Below, piece after piece: positions 28,402 through 37,711 of a DNA stretch of 64,000 nucleotides. Under the pieces are notes generated by a model, which saw nothing but the letters and a program-made list of their open reading frames with translations, had not been told where the DNA came from and ran no database searches. The stretch's first letter is position 1; each line of letters opens with the position of its first letter. The position numbers and the translations under genes are program-made. Source of the stretch: Micromonospora echinospora (GTDB taxonomy: Bacteria; Actinomycetota; Actinomycetes; Mycobacteriales; Micromonosporaceae); assembly GCF_900091495.1 (NCBI RefSeq), contig NZ_LT607413.1, forward strand, positions 4,479,001-4,543,000. Direction: 5' to 3'.

Positions 28402-29097
28402 TTACGGGTGTGCACGGAAGCAGGTACGTCCCGGTTCGACCACGTGGGAACAGAGCGTGCACCACAGCGCCGGCACCGTCTCGTGGATCGTCGCCCCGAA
28501 GACGACCGGATTCGCGTCGGCGGCTTGCGCCGGTGTCCGAGTGAAGTACCGCATGGTCCACTCGTCCCGGTCATGTGGCCAGGCGCGCAGCTGGGCCTGG
28601 ACGGCGACGCCGGCGTCCTCGTCCAGCCACCAAAGCTCGGTCGGGCCGGTCGCCTCGGGCACGCGTGGTGGTAACCGCCGCTCGTCCACTACCGGAACGA
28701 CGTGGCGCGGTGTGTAGCAGGTGAAGGTCCGGTGGAACCAGCCCCTGACCCTCACGAGCAGGGCGTGGCGCTCCAGACGCTGATCGACGGAGCGGTCGAT
28801 CAGGCGGTAGGACCAATTGCCGGGCCCCATGGCGGTACGGCCGTCAGCAACAACGTCGACGCCCCAGGTCCAGTCGCCGTCCAGGATGCCGCTGAAGGCC
28901 AGCCCAAGCGGACTGCGATGAACCACCGCATCACCGCCGAGGCCGTATTCCATCTCGTTGGAGCCGATGACCGGGTACCGAAGGCCCCCGTAGCGTTCCT
29001 CGAACCTGACCATCGCTTCGACCAACTCGCAGGGCGCCGCCTCGGTCCGGTCGTCGACGCGGAGGACGGCCATCGAGCGGATGTCGGTAGCGGTCAT
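28402..29097 (-). CDS. Hypothetical protein, SMI1/KNR4 (SUKH)-like N-terminus
   Basis: 231-residue soluble protein. The N-terminal segment LVEAMVRFEERYGGLRYP followed by GLGGDAVVHR is reminiscent of SUKH/SMI1-KNR4 domains, a superfamily rich in immunity proteins. The central part has aromatic-rich motifs (DGDWTWGVDVVADG, GPGNWSYRLIDRSVD), and the C-terminus has a WCTLCSHVVEPGRTC cysteine cluster that could bind zinc. No toxin gene is adjacent. The ATG is the only good start, without a clear ribosome-binding site. Confidence 0.72.
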   Translation of the reverse strand: MTATDIRSMAVLRVDDRTEAAPCELVEAMVRFEERYGGLRYPVIGSNEMEYGLGGDAVVHRSPLGLAFSGILDGDWTWGVDVVADGRTAMGPGNWSYRLIDRSVDQRLERHALLVRVRGWFHRTFTCYTPRHVVPVVDERRLPPRVPEATGPTELWWLDEDAGVAVQAQLRAWPHDRDEWTMRYFTRTPAQAADANPVVFGATIHETVPALWCTLCSHVVEPGRTCFRAHP

Positions 29098-29232
29098 GTG
29101 CTGTATCCGGCGGGACCGCTGCGCGAGAACCGCGCGAGCACGTCCAGACAGGCTCGGATCACCAGGAACGTATACCTGTCAACCTACCACCGCGGCCCGA
29201 CGGGGGACGGGCCGCGCGACACCCACGTCGTC

Positions 29233-29607
29233 CTAGGCGGATGGTGAGACGGCCGGGCTCGTCACGATTTCCTGGCGCAGCGGGGTCAGCTCGGCGCCGA
29301 TCTCGGTGATGGTCTCGGCCGGTACGCCCAGCCCGGTGAGCGTGTCGACCAGGTGGCCGACCACCGCGTCGAACGCCTCGTCGGTGACGGCGAGCCGGCC
29401 GTGCGCCGCCGCCATGTCCCGCCCCGCGTAGATCTCGGCCCCACCCAGGGCCGCCGTGAGGAACGACCGCTGGTGCGCCTTCAGGCGCCGCATGTCCACG
29501 CCGTCGAAGTACGAGACCAGCGTCGGGTCCGCCAGTACCCGGGCGTAGAAGTCCTCGAGCGCCGCCTGCACGGCCGGTGCTCCGCCGATGGAATCGTAGA
29601 TGCTCAT
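29233..29607 (-). CDS. glbN: Group I truncated hemoglobin (trHbN-like)
   Basis: Small heme protein (124 residues) of the 2-on-2 globin fold that typically binds O2 and detoxifies NO. Visible residues are the B-helix Phe20-Tyr21 (EDFYARVLADP), the GG turns (SIGGA, ALGGAEIYAGRD) of truncated globins, and the proximal heme ligand His69 in RDMAAAHGRLAV. The ATG at 29607 is chosen over an upstream TTG because TACCTT lies 7 nt before it. Its reductase is not encoded nearby. Confidence 0.9.
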   Translation of the reverse strand: MSIYDSIGGAPAVQAALEDFYARVLADPTLVSYFDGVDMRRLKAHQRSFLTAALGGAEIYAGRDMAAAHGRLAVTDEAFDAVVGHLVDTLTGLGVPAETITEIGAELTPLRQEIVTSPAVSPSA

Positions 29608-29614
29608 GCGGATC

Positions 29615-29620
29615 AAGGTA
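29615..29620 (-). promoter_or_regulatory. -10 box of the globin gene (leaderless)
   Basis: TACCTT on the reverse strand, separated by 7 nt from the ATG. Confidence 0.5.
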
Positions 29621-29990
29621 GCGACCAGGCCCTTTCCGTCGTTCGGCCCAGTGCGACACCGACGACACGGTCAACCCACCTGCGGCCACCCACGATGGTG
29701 CGATCCGCTCAGGAGTGGTATGCGCGATCCTATGCGCTGTCTCCCCAGGTCAGCACCCCCGCCCGCCCCCCGGATCCCCTCCTCCCTGCCCCTCCCGTCG
29801 CCCCTGTCCCCAACCTTCTGACAGATCAGCCACACGACACGCCGACGGAATTCCACCGCAGCCGGCCACGACCGTCCGACCTGTAGCAGAAGACCGACCC
29901 GGACGGGCGTCGTCCACAGTCCGAGGGCTGTCCACAGATCACGGCGGTGGCCGGTTGCGCCGTGCCGCACGCGTCGGCACGGTCGACGGC

Positions 29991-30977
29991 GTGAACGAGG
30001 TGCTACGGGATCTGGTGGAGCGGGGTGGTGGACTGGTCACCCGCGCGCTGGCGACGCAGGTGGTACCGCCGTGGACGCTCCAGTACGCCTGCGCCACCGG
30101 CCAACTGGTACGGGTGCTGCCCGAGGTGTTCGCCGCAGCGCACCTGCTGAGCCCTCACCCCAACCTCCCCGCCCTCAGCCGCGTCCACCCCGCGCTCGGA
30201 CACCGTGCGGTCTGTGCCTGGGCCGACGGGCGGGCCGCGCTCAGTCACCTCAGCGCGCTCCACGTGTGGGGCCTGCTCCAGCAGACAACCGGCGAGGTCC
30301 TGCACCTGAGCGCAGCGCTGAACCCCACCATCCGGTCCCGCCCCGGCGTACGCGTGCACCGACGTCGGGGCTTTGTGGTCGGGCTGCCGCAGGTGGCGCA
30401 GAGGAACGGCCTGCCGGTGACCCGCCTCGATCAGACCCTGGTCGACTCGTGGCCCCTGCTGCCACCGGACATGCGACGGACCCCGGTGATCCGAGCGGTC
30501 AACGACCGCCACACGACCCCCGAGCGGCTGCGGCGCACCCTGGACAGCACACCGAAACTGACCGACCGGGCTACCCTCCGGACCCTGCTGACCCGGCTCG
30601 CCGGGGGCTGCCGCAGCCCGCTGGAAATCTGGGGGCACGAGCACGTCTTCACCGGACCGGGGATGCCACCGTTCCAGCGGCAGGTCCGTATCCGGATCGG
30701 CCAGCGCACCATGTACCTCGACGTGTTCGCCGAGCGGGAACGCGTCAACATCGAACTCGACGGCGCCACCACGCACGGCGACCCCCAGCAGCGCGAAGTC
30801 GACCTACGGCGGGACGCCCTGCTGGCCTCCACGGGCATCCTGGTGGTCCGCTTCGCCCACCGCCGCCTCGTGCACGAGGTCGACGAGGTACGCAGGGAAA
30901 CCCTGGCCATCCTCGCCAGCCGGACCGACCCGACGACCCCACCGCTCCCGCCATCCGTGCTCAGTACGCTGCGCTGA
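29991..30977 (+). CDS. AbiEi-like N-terminus with DUF559 nuclease-like domain
   Basis: 328 residues. The N-terminal part (RDLVERGGGLVTRALATQVVPPWTLQYA, then LVRVLPEVFAA) matches the winged-helix pattern of AbiEi-type antitoxins. The C-terminal part contains the PD-(D/E)xK-like DUF559 (Vsr-related) core: YLDVFAERERVNIELDG, then REVDLRRDALLASTGILVVRF. This two-part architecture is common in actinobacteria, often without a partner toxin; none is visible here. Start uncertain: the GTG is the first that fits the domain, no ribosome-binding site is evident. Its 3-prime end overlaps the convergent small gene by 17 nt. Confidence 0.8.
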   Translation: MNEVLRDLVERGGGLVTRALATQVVPPWTLQYACATGQLVRVLPEVFAAAHLLSPHPNLPALSRVHPALGHRAVCAWADGRAALSHLSALHVWGLLQQTTGEVLHLSAALNPTIRSRPGVRVHRRRGFVVGLPQVAQRNGLPVTRLDQTLVDSWPLLPPDMRRTPVIRAVNDRHTTPERLRRTLDSTPKLTDRATLRTLLTRLAGGCRSPLEIWGHEHVFTGPGMPPFQRQVRIRIGQRTMYLDVFAERERVNIELDGATTHGDPQQREVDLRRDALLASTGILVVRFAHRRLVHEVDEVRRETLAILASRTDPTTPPLPPSVLSTLR

Positions 30978-31239
30978 CCGCCGTACCAGCTTGCCGACAC
31001 CGGACGGGAAAGACTGCGGCGGTCACCGGGTGCAGGCCGGCGCGCTGGACGAAAAGCTCCCGCTTGTCGGTGGCCAGGCCCTTGGCGTCGAGTACGTAGC
31101 CGGCCAGCCAGATCCAGCCGTCGAACGTCGGCCGGTCATCCAGGACCGACACCACCCGCAGGGTCAACGCACGATCGCCACCGAACTGCACCGACGCGCA
31201 ACCGTCGACCCGCAGCAGGTCTCCGGGCTTGATCCGCAC
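30961..31239 (-). CDS. Small hypothetical protein linked to a DivIVA-like gene
   Basis: 92-residue protein beginning VRIKPGDLLRVDGCASVQFGG with a beta-rich look (LTLRVVSVLDDRPTFDGWIWLAGYVLD). I do not know its function. The GTG follows the stop of the upstream DivIVA-like gene after 2 nt, so the two are coupled. Similar pairs next to a small GntR gene are common in Micromonospora-type integrative elements, as I recall them. Confidence 0.78.
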   Translation of the reverse strand: MRIKPGDLLRVDGCASVQFGGDRALTLRVVSVLDDRPTFDGWIWLAGYVLDAKGLATDKRELFVQRAGLHPVTAAVFPVRCRQAGTAVSAAY

Positions 31240-31241
31240 CG

Positions 31242-31517
31242 CTACCAGTGCCCCCGGTTCGGCCGGCAGTGCCGGGCGTGCATGCTCTGCCAGTCCCGCA
31301 GCGCCCGCTTGAGCCGCTCGTTCTCCTCGGTGAGCAGGCGCACCTGCCGGTGCAGGTCGGCCAGCTCGTCGGCAAGCTCGGCCTGGAACTCGCGCACCTG
31401 GTCGGCGTCGACCCCGCGCCGACGCGGGCTGAACTCGCGGGTGCGCACCCCGTGCGGGGTCAACCGGTCCGGGAGGTCGCTGCCGTAGAGCCGGCCACCT
31501 CGATACACCTGGGCCAC
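31242..31517 (-). CDS. DivIVA-like coiled-coil protein
   Basis: 91-residue protein with an N-terminal segment GSDLPDRLTPHGVRTREFSPRRRG resembling the membrane-targeting start of DivIVA proteins, followed by a coiled coil (about residues 35-80: FQAELADELADLHRQVRLL, then TEENERLKRAL). The GTG has AAAGGA 5 nt upstream. It is much shorter than cell-division DivIVA (Wag31), so it is more likely an accessory protein, perhaps of a mobile element, than the essential polar-growth factor. Confidence 0.8.
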   Translation of the reverse strand: MAQVYRGGRLYGSDLPDRLTPHGVRTREFSPRRRGVDADQVREFQAELADELADLHRQVRLLTEENERLKRALRDWQSMHARHCRPNRGHW

Positions 31518-31573
31518 GTCGGTCCTTTCCGGGCAGGGGAGAGCGGAGGGTACGTGCGGTGGTGCCGGGGGAA

Positions 31574-31611
31574 GGGCGGGCCGCCGCACGCCGGCATGCG
31601 GCGGCCCGCCC
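31574..31611. other. Perfect 15-bp hairpin
   Basis: Arms 31574-31588 and 31597-31611 (GGGCGGGCCGCCGCA and complement), 8-nt loop. It lies 57 nt upstream of the DivIVA-like start, so it is not at the end of any recognised gene. Confidence 0.8.
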
Positions 31612-31664
31612 GGCCATGCCGCCGCAGCTTCCATCAGCGGTACGGCGACAGAGCAGGTCGAACG

Positions 31665-31697
31665 GGTCGGGGCGGGCACGCGTAACCCGCCCCGACC
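31665..31697. other. Perfect 12-bp hairpin
   Basis: Arms GGTCGGGGCGGG (31665-31676) and its complement (31686-31697), 9-nt loop, 53 nt from the first hairpin. Confidence 0.75.
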
Positions 31698-31837
31698 AGG
31701 GGGAACCTCTCTATCCTCGTTGCCACGCAAGGGGAGAGGCAGGAGTCAACTTAGCTGTCCCAGTCATCCGAGTCAAACCCAGAGTTGTCGGCGCGTGTCC
31801 TTGCGTGATCGAATTGGCCTGCCGCGCAGGGGGAGTC

Positions 31838-32077
31838 ATGCCGATTACCGCCGACTACATCCGTATCGCCGACGAGATCGTTGCCGACATCAGAGCCAAG
31901 AAGCTCAAGTCGGGAGACAAGCTGCCCTCGATCACGCAGCTTGCGGCGACCTACGAGGTCAGCCCGTCGACGGTCAAGCAGGTCTACGTCCGGCTCGAAG
32001 CCCTGCGGGTGATCTGGCGACACCAGGGCAAGGGTGTCTTCGTCAACGATCCGGCTCTCTGGATGCGCGAGCCGTAG
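31838..32077 (+). CDS. Small GntR-family regulator
   Basis: 79-residue protein consisting only of a GntR winged-helix domain: IRIADEIVADIRAKKLKSGDKLPSITQLA, then TYEVSPSTVKQVYVRLEALRVI and a wing HQGKGVFVNDP. There is no effector-binding domain, as in the short GntR repressors of actinomycete integrative elements (KorSA-like). GGGGGA precedes the ATG. It probably controls itself and the divergent DivIVA-like pair; this is inference from the arrangement. Confidence 0.88.
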   Translation: MPITADYIRIADEIVADIRAKKLKSGDKLPSITQLAATYEVSPSTVKQVYVRLEALRVIWRHQGKGVFVNDPALWMREP

Positions 32078-32256
32078 GTAGCGATTCGGTTGCGGGAACG
32101 GTGCGTAAGGGTGCTTCGTTCCCCCTTTGCTGGCCCCGACGCCGTACGTGTTCCCACGCTTGTCGAGGGGTGGCCGGATCGACACGAAGGCGAGCGTCAG
32201 TAAGCAAAAGCCGGGACAGCCCAGCCGAACCAGTCGCTCAGGATTGACACGGAAGA

Positions 32257-32291
32257 GCCTGGGCCCGGTGGTATCCGCCACCGGCCCAGGC
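32257..32291. terminator. Bidirectional terminator hairpin
   Basis: A 14-bp stem with one bulged base (32257-32271 against 32278-32291) between the convergent GntR and zinc peptidase genes. Confidence 0.7.
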
Positions 32292-32308
32292 GTTCGTCTG
32301 CTTGTCTG

Positions 32309-33226
32309 CTACACGCTGCCGCTGAAGGTGTCGCACTGCTTCGGGTCGCCGCTCTCGTACCCCCGGGTGAACCACTGGCGGCGCTGCTCGGACGTGCCGT
32401 GGGTGAACTCGTCCGGGTTGACCGGCCGGTTCGCCCGCTCCGAGATGGCGTCGTCGCCGATCTTCTCGGCCGCGTCGATGGCCTGGTTGATGTCCTGCTC
32501 GGTGATGCTGGTGAAGATCTTCTGCCCGCTGGCGTCGGCGGTGCCGGTGGCGTTCTTCGCCCAGGCGCCCGCGTAGCAGTCGGCCTGGAGTTCCATCTTG
32601 ACCGACAGCGCGTTGGCGTTGTCCGGGTCGCGCTGCTGCTGGCGGCGCACCTGCTGCTCGGTGCCGAGCAGGGTCTGCGCGTGGTGGCCGTACTCGTGGG
32701 CCAGCACGTACGGCTGGGCGAACTCGCCGGCCGCGCCGAGCTGGTCGGCGAGCACCCGGTAGAAGGTCAGGTCGATGTACACCTTCCGCTCCGCGGGGCA
32801 GTAGAACGGGCCGACGCCGGAGTCGGCGTTGCCGCAGCCGGTGGAGACGGCCTGGCTGAAGAAGACGGTGTCGGTGGCCTGGTACGGCTCACCGAACCGC
32901 TCCGGCAGCGCTGTCTGCCAGTACGCCTGGATCGAGTTGACGTAGAGCGTGTTGCGGCAGTCGAGCTGGTCGAGGGCGTTGTCGGCGTTGCATTTCTGCT
33001 CCAGCGCGGTGTTGTCGCCCTGTTCCGACCCGCCGCCGTCGAGCGCCGCGTTGAGGCCGAAGCCACCGCCGGCCAGCGCCACCACCACCGCGATGACCAG
33101 GCCGATCAGGCCGCCCCGCCCACCACCGCCGACCGGGATGGGAATGCCGAGGCCGCCTCCACCGCCGGAGCCCCGCCGGTCCTCGACCTGACTGGTGTCG
33201 ATGCGCGCGTTCTCGTTCAGCTCCAT
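32309..33226 (-). CDS. YpfJ-family neutral zinc metallopeptidase
   Basis: 305-residue membrane-anchored protein. Residues 1-35 are Gly-rich and cytosolic, one hydrophobic helix follows (about 40-60: GGLIGLVIAVVVALAGGG), then an extracellular domain with the zinc motif LAHEYGHHAQ (HExxH) and the conserved ADCYAGAW segment downstream that supplies the third ligand region. Paired cysteines (CNADNALDQLDC) may form a disulfide. Matches the family size. Substrate unknown. The ATG has GGGG a few bases upstream. Confidence 0.9.
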   Translation of the reverse strand: MELNENARIDTSQVEDRRGSGGGGGLGIPIPVGGGGRGGLIGLVIAVVVALAGGGFGLNAALDGGGSEQGDNTALEQKCNADNALDQLDCRNTLYVNSIQAYWQTALPERFGEPYQATDTVFFSQAVSTGCGNADSGVGPFYCPAERKVYIDLTFYRVLADQLGAAGEFAQPYVLAHEYGHHAQTLLGTEQQVRRQQQRDPDNANALSVKMELQADCYAGAWAKNATGTADASGQKIFTSITEQDINQAIDAAEKIGDDAISERANRPVNPDEFTHGTSEQRRQWFTRGYESGDPKQCDTFSGSV

Positions 33227-33452
33227 GGTTACCCCGATCGTTCGCCAGCTCCGGGTGAGGTGATGCCCGACGATCCGGTACCCGATGATCTTGTGAGGTA
33301 ATCCGGACCGGGGCGCTCCGGCGGCCCGGTACACTCGGACCGTGCTGCTCTGCGAAGGCTGAACCGCCCCGCGCCGACGGGTAATCGATCCCGCCGGCGC
33401 TTTCGCGTGCCCTGAGTCAGCCCTTTCGGCCCCTGAGAGCGAGTTCGCCACC

Positions 33453-35057
<1,605 letters not shown>

Positions 35058-35060
35058 GCG

Positions 35061-35085
35061 GCGGCCGGGGTCGGGCCCCGGTCGC
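35061..35085. terminator. Hairpin between convergent genes
   Basis: A 10-bp stem with one G-T pair (35061-35070 with 35076-35085), 3 nt after the ABC-F stop and facing the acetyltransferase gene. Confidence 0.65.
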
Positions 35086-35126
35086 CGCCGCCGTCCGTCC
35101 GGCCAGCCCGGTCCGCCGGAACGCGG

Positions 35127-35714
35127 TCAGGTCGGCGTGGGCTCCGTCGAGCCGCGCTCGGCGGGCGTCGTCGCCGGAGGCCACTCGTCGGCGAGCACCG
35201 ACCAGACCTGGTGGTCGTGCCGCTGGCCCCGGTAGTGGAACGCCGAGCGCAGCACGCCGTCGAGGCGCATGCCGAGCCGCTGGGCGACGGCGGCGCTGCG
35301 TACGTTGTGCGCGGCGTTGACCCACTGCACCCGGTGCAGGCCACGCTCGTGGAACGCCCAGTCGATCATGTGGCGGATCGCCCGGGTCACCAGCCCGTGC
35401 CCCTCGGCGGAACGTTCCAGCCAGCAGCCCACCTCGCCGGTGCCGGCCCGGGCGTCGAGACTGACGAAGAGCGTGCCGCCGACCAGGACGCCGCCGCGCC
35501 AGATGCCGTAGATCCCACCGGTGTCGGCGGCCCGCCGGTCGGCGTGTCGCTGGAGCACCGCGCGGGCCGACTCCAGGTCGGTGCTCAGGCTGGCGAACGG
35601 GACCCACGGGTCGACGTACTCCCGGGCCCGGTCCATGTGCGCGAGGAACTCGGCCGCCTGCCACGGTTCGAGCGGGCGGAGCTGGGCGTCCTCGGTGAGT
35701 GGGACGGCGAACAC
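35127..35714 (-). CDS. RimJ/RimL-type GNAT acetyltransferase
   Basis: 195-residue N-acetyltransferase. The GNAT core shows GGTLFVSLDARAGTGEVGCWLE, the acetyl-CoA loop SAEGHGLVTRAIRHMIDWAF (a variant of Q/RxxGxG/A), and VNAAHNVRSAAVAQRLGMRLDGVLRSAF, the typical RimL ending. Substrate unknown (ribosomal protein N-terminus, aminoglycoside or other amine). The GTG has GAGGAG 7 nt upstream. It follows the cadD-like gene by 13 nt on the same strand. Confidence 0.92.
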   Translation of the reverse strand: MFAVPLTEDAQLRPLEPWQAAEFLAHMDRAREYVDPWVPFASLSTDLESARAVLQRHADRRAADTGGIYGIWRGGVLVGGTLFVSLDARAGTGEVGCWLERSAEGHGLVTRAIRHMIDWAFHERGLHRVQWVNAAHNVRSAAVAQRLGMRLDGVLRSAFHYRGQRHDHQVWSVLADEWPPATTPAERGSTEPTPT

Positions 35715-35727
35715 GTTTTCTCTCCTC

Positions 35728-36327
35728 TCACCCGAGCAGGTCGACCAGGTGGCCGACCACCCCGGAACCGACCAGGATCACCACGCCGATGGCCATGAAG
35801 ATCACCGGCACCAGCCAGTGTCCGGTCCGCTCCACCAGCCGGACCACCCGGGGGTGTCCACCGAGCCGGGCCCCCACCGCGCACCACAGGCCGATCCCGG
35901 CCACGAAGACCAGCAGGAACACCAGGGCCTCGGCGGGCGCGAGGGTACGGAACACCGGCACGTAGACGGCGATGTTGTCGGCGCCGTTGGCGATGGTCAC
36001 GCCGGCCACGCCCGCCATGCCGCCGACCACCGCGGGAGCCTCGTCGTCGTCCCGGCGCAGCAGGGCCCGCACGCCGAGCGCGACGGGAAGCAGGCCGAGC
36101 AGCCCGGTCCACGGCTCGGGCACCACCAGCAGGCCGACGGCGGCGATCGCGGCGACGCCGACCAGCGCGGCGATTCCGGCGTACTGGCCGGCGACGATCT
36201 GCCAACGGCGGGGTCGGCCGGTGGTGCGGGCCGCGACGAACAACACGGTGAGTACCACGATGTCGTCGACATTGGTCGCGGCGAACACCACGGCCGCGCC
36301 GGCCGCGGTGCTGAGGGGGTCGGTCAC
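35728..36327 (-). CDS. CadD-type cadmium resistance transporter
   Basis: 199-residue membrane protein with about six helices in two related halves. Each half carries an acidic motif: ATNVDDIVVLTVLF in helix 1 and IANGADNIAVYVP in helix 4, the signature of the cadmium resistance (Cad) family and LysE superfamily. It probably exports a divalent metal or another cation. The GTG is preceded at 6 nt by TACCCT, indicating a leaderless transcript. It forms a two-gene unit with the acetyltransferase. Confidence 0.88.
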   Translation of the reverse strand: MTDPLSTAAGAAVVFAATNVDDIVVLTVLFVAARTTGRPRRWQIVAGQYAGIAALVGVAAIAAVGLLVVPEPWTGLLGLLPVALGVRALLRRDDDEAPAVVGGMAGVAGVTIANGADNIAVYVPVFRTLAPAEALVFLLVFVAGIGLWCAVGARLGGHPRVVRLVERTGHWLVPVIFMAIGVVILVGSGVVGHLVDLLG

Positions 36328-36333
36328 GCGGGC

Positions 36334-36339
36334 AGGGTA
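36334..36339 (-). promoter_or_regulatory. -10 box of the CadD-like gene (leaderless)
   Basis: TACCCT on the reverse strand, 6 nt before the GTG start. Confidence 0.5.
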
Positions 36340-36567
36340 CGCGCTATGTCCCGGTCCCGCTGCGCACCGGCGTCTGCCCTGGTCAGTGCGGGTCGACGGG
36401 ACCGGCCGACGTGACCTCACCCGATCGTGTCATCACTCTATCGGGAAGCTGACACTGCATAGCGTGTCGATTGGCGAAGAGTTGATATCTGGCGCATGAT
36501 CGTTCGAGGCGGTCTAATAGGTTGGACCGTTATCCGAACCGCACAGTCTGCGACGTGAGGAATCAGC

Positions 36568-36795
36568 ATGGCAGCCACTGGCACAGCCACCAGCACTGAG
36601 AAGGGTCGCCGGATCGTCGGAGCCGAGCGTCAGACACTCGCCAAGGACCTGGTAAAGCGGTACACCGGGGGCGAGAGCATCCGTGCCCTCGCGGCCTCGA
36701 CCGGCCGATCCTACGGGTTCATCCACCGGGTGCTCACCGAGTCCGGGGTGCAGCTCCGGCAGCGCGGCGGCGCCCGTCGCCGCAAGAAGGCGTGA
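36568..36795 (+). CDS. Small helix-turn-helix protein conserved in actinobacteria
   Basis: 75-residue basic protein: a short Ala/Thr tail, then a helix-turn-helix (LVKRYTGGESIRALAAS, then TGRSYGFIHRVLTESG) and a very basic end GGARRRKKA. It closely resembles a small DNA-binding protein that is highly conserved across streptomycetes and relatives, probably a transcription or nucleoid factor, but I know of no established role. GAGGA is 6 nt before the ATG. The 240-nt upstream gap is more AT-rich than average (TCTAATAGGTTGG around 36515) and probably holds its promoter. Confidence 0.88.
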   Translation: MAATGTATSTEKGRRIVGAERQTLAKDLVKRYTGGESIRALAASTGRSYGFIHRVLTESGVQLRQRGGARRRKKA

Positions 36796-36841
36796 TCTTC
36801 CCGCCAACGTCGTTCCTTCCCGCCGCGCCCCGGACCGCCCG

Positions 36842-37606
36842 GTGACGACCGGGCCCGGGGTACGGCTGGAGTGCGCCGGCCCGGTGGCCACCGTGACGTT
36901 GTGCCGTCCCGACGTGCTCAACGCCCAGACCCCGGCCATATGGCGTGCCATGAGCGACTTCTCCCGCACTCTCCCCGGCGACGTCCGGGTGGTCGTTGTG
37001 CGCGGCGAGGGCCGGGCGTTCTCCGCCGGACTGGACCTGTCGGTCGCCAACGCGTCCGGGCCGGGATCGTTCGCGGAGCTGGCCACCCTGCCCGAGCAGG
37101 AGTGCGCCGACCGGATCGCCGAGTTCCAGTCGGCGTTCACCTGGCTGCACCGGCCGGACGTGGTCTCGATCGCGGCGGTCCAGGGGCACGCCATCGGCGC
37201 GGGCTTCCAGCTTGCGCTCGCCTGCGACCTGCGGGTGCTCGCCGAGGACGCCCGGCTGTCGATGGCCGAGGTCACCCTCGGGCTGGTGCCCGACCTGGCC
37301 GGCACCGGTCGCCTGGTCGACCTGGTCGGCTACTCCCGGGCCCTGGAGATCTGCGCCACCGGCCGCCGGATCGACGCCGCCGAGGCCGACCGGATCGGTC
37401 TGGCCACCCTGGTGGTGCCGACCGCCGAGCTGGCCGGGGCGACCACGGATCTCACCGCCGCCCTGCTGGCCGGCAACCGGGACGCGGTGGTCGAGATCAA
37501 GGCCTTGATCGCGGGCGCGGCGCGGCGGACCCCGGCGGAGCAGCAGCTTGCCGAGCGCGAGGCGCAGGTCCGGCGGTTACGGGACCTGGCCGGACGCGGA
37601 GAGTGA
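36842..37606 (+). CDS. Enoyl-CoA hydratase/isomerase family protein
   Basis: 254-residue crotonase-fold enzyme. Oxyanion-hole segments GRAFSAGLDLS and GHAIGAGFQLALACDLRV are present, and MAEVTLGLVPDLAGTGRL provides the usual catalytic glutamate position. The specific acyl-CoA substrate cannot be told; no other fatty-acid genes are adjacent. The GTG gives an N-terminus in register with the family, but lacks a good Shine-Dalgarno. Confidence 0.88.
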   Translation: MTTGPGVRLECAGPVATVTLCRPDVLNAQTPAIWRAMSDFSRTLPGDVRVVVVRGEGRAFSAGLDLSVANASGPGSFAELATLPEQECADRIAEFQSAFTWLHRPDVVSIAAVQGHAIGAGFQLALACDLRVLAEDARLSMAEVTLGLVPDLAGTGRLVDLVGYSRALEICATGRRIDAAEADRIGLATLVVPTAELAGATTDLTAALLAGNRDAVVEIKALIAGAARRTPAEQQLAEREAQVRRLRDLAGRGE

Positions 37607-37711
37607 TGTAAGGACCGGACGGGAAGGATCGGATTACCGCCGAGGTTGTCGTAGGAGTCGGGACAATCGACCTGACAGCGCGGGCGGTCCCGCACGACCC
37701 GGAGGTGACGC

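Larger units (their letters stand above)
31518..31837. promoter_or_regulatory. Divergent region between DivIVA-like and GntR genes
   Basis: 320 nt without a convincing gene. It contains two perfect hairpins (31574-31611 and 31665-31697) and, nearer the GntR gene, a more AT-rich stretch where its promoter should lie. No clear -10/-35 pair could be fixed. Confidence 0.55.
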
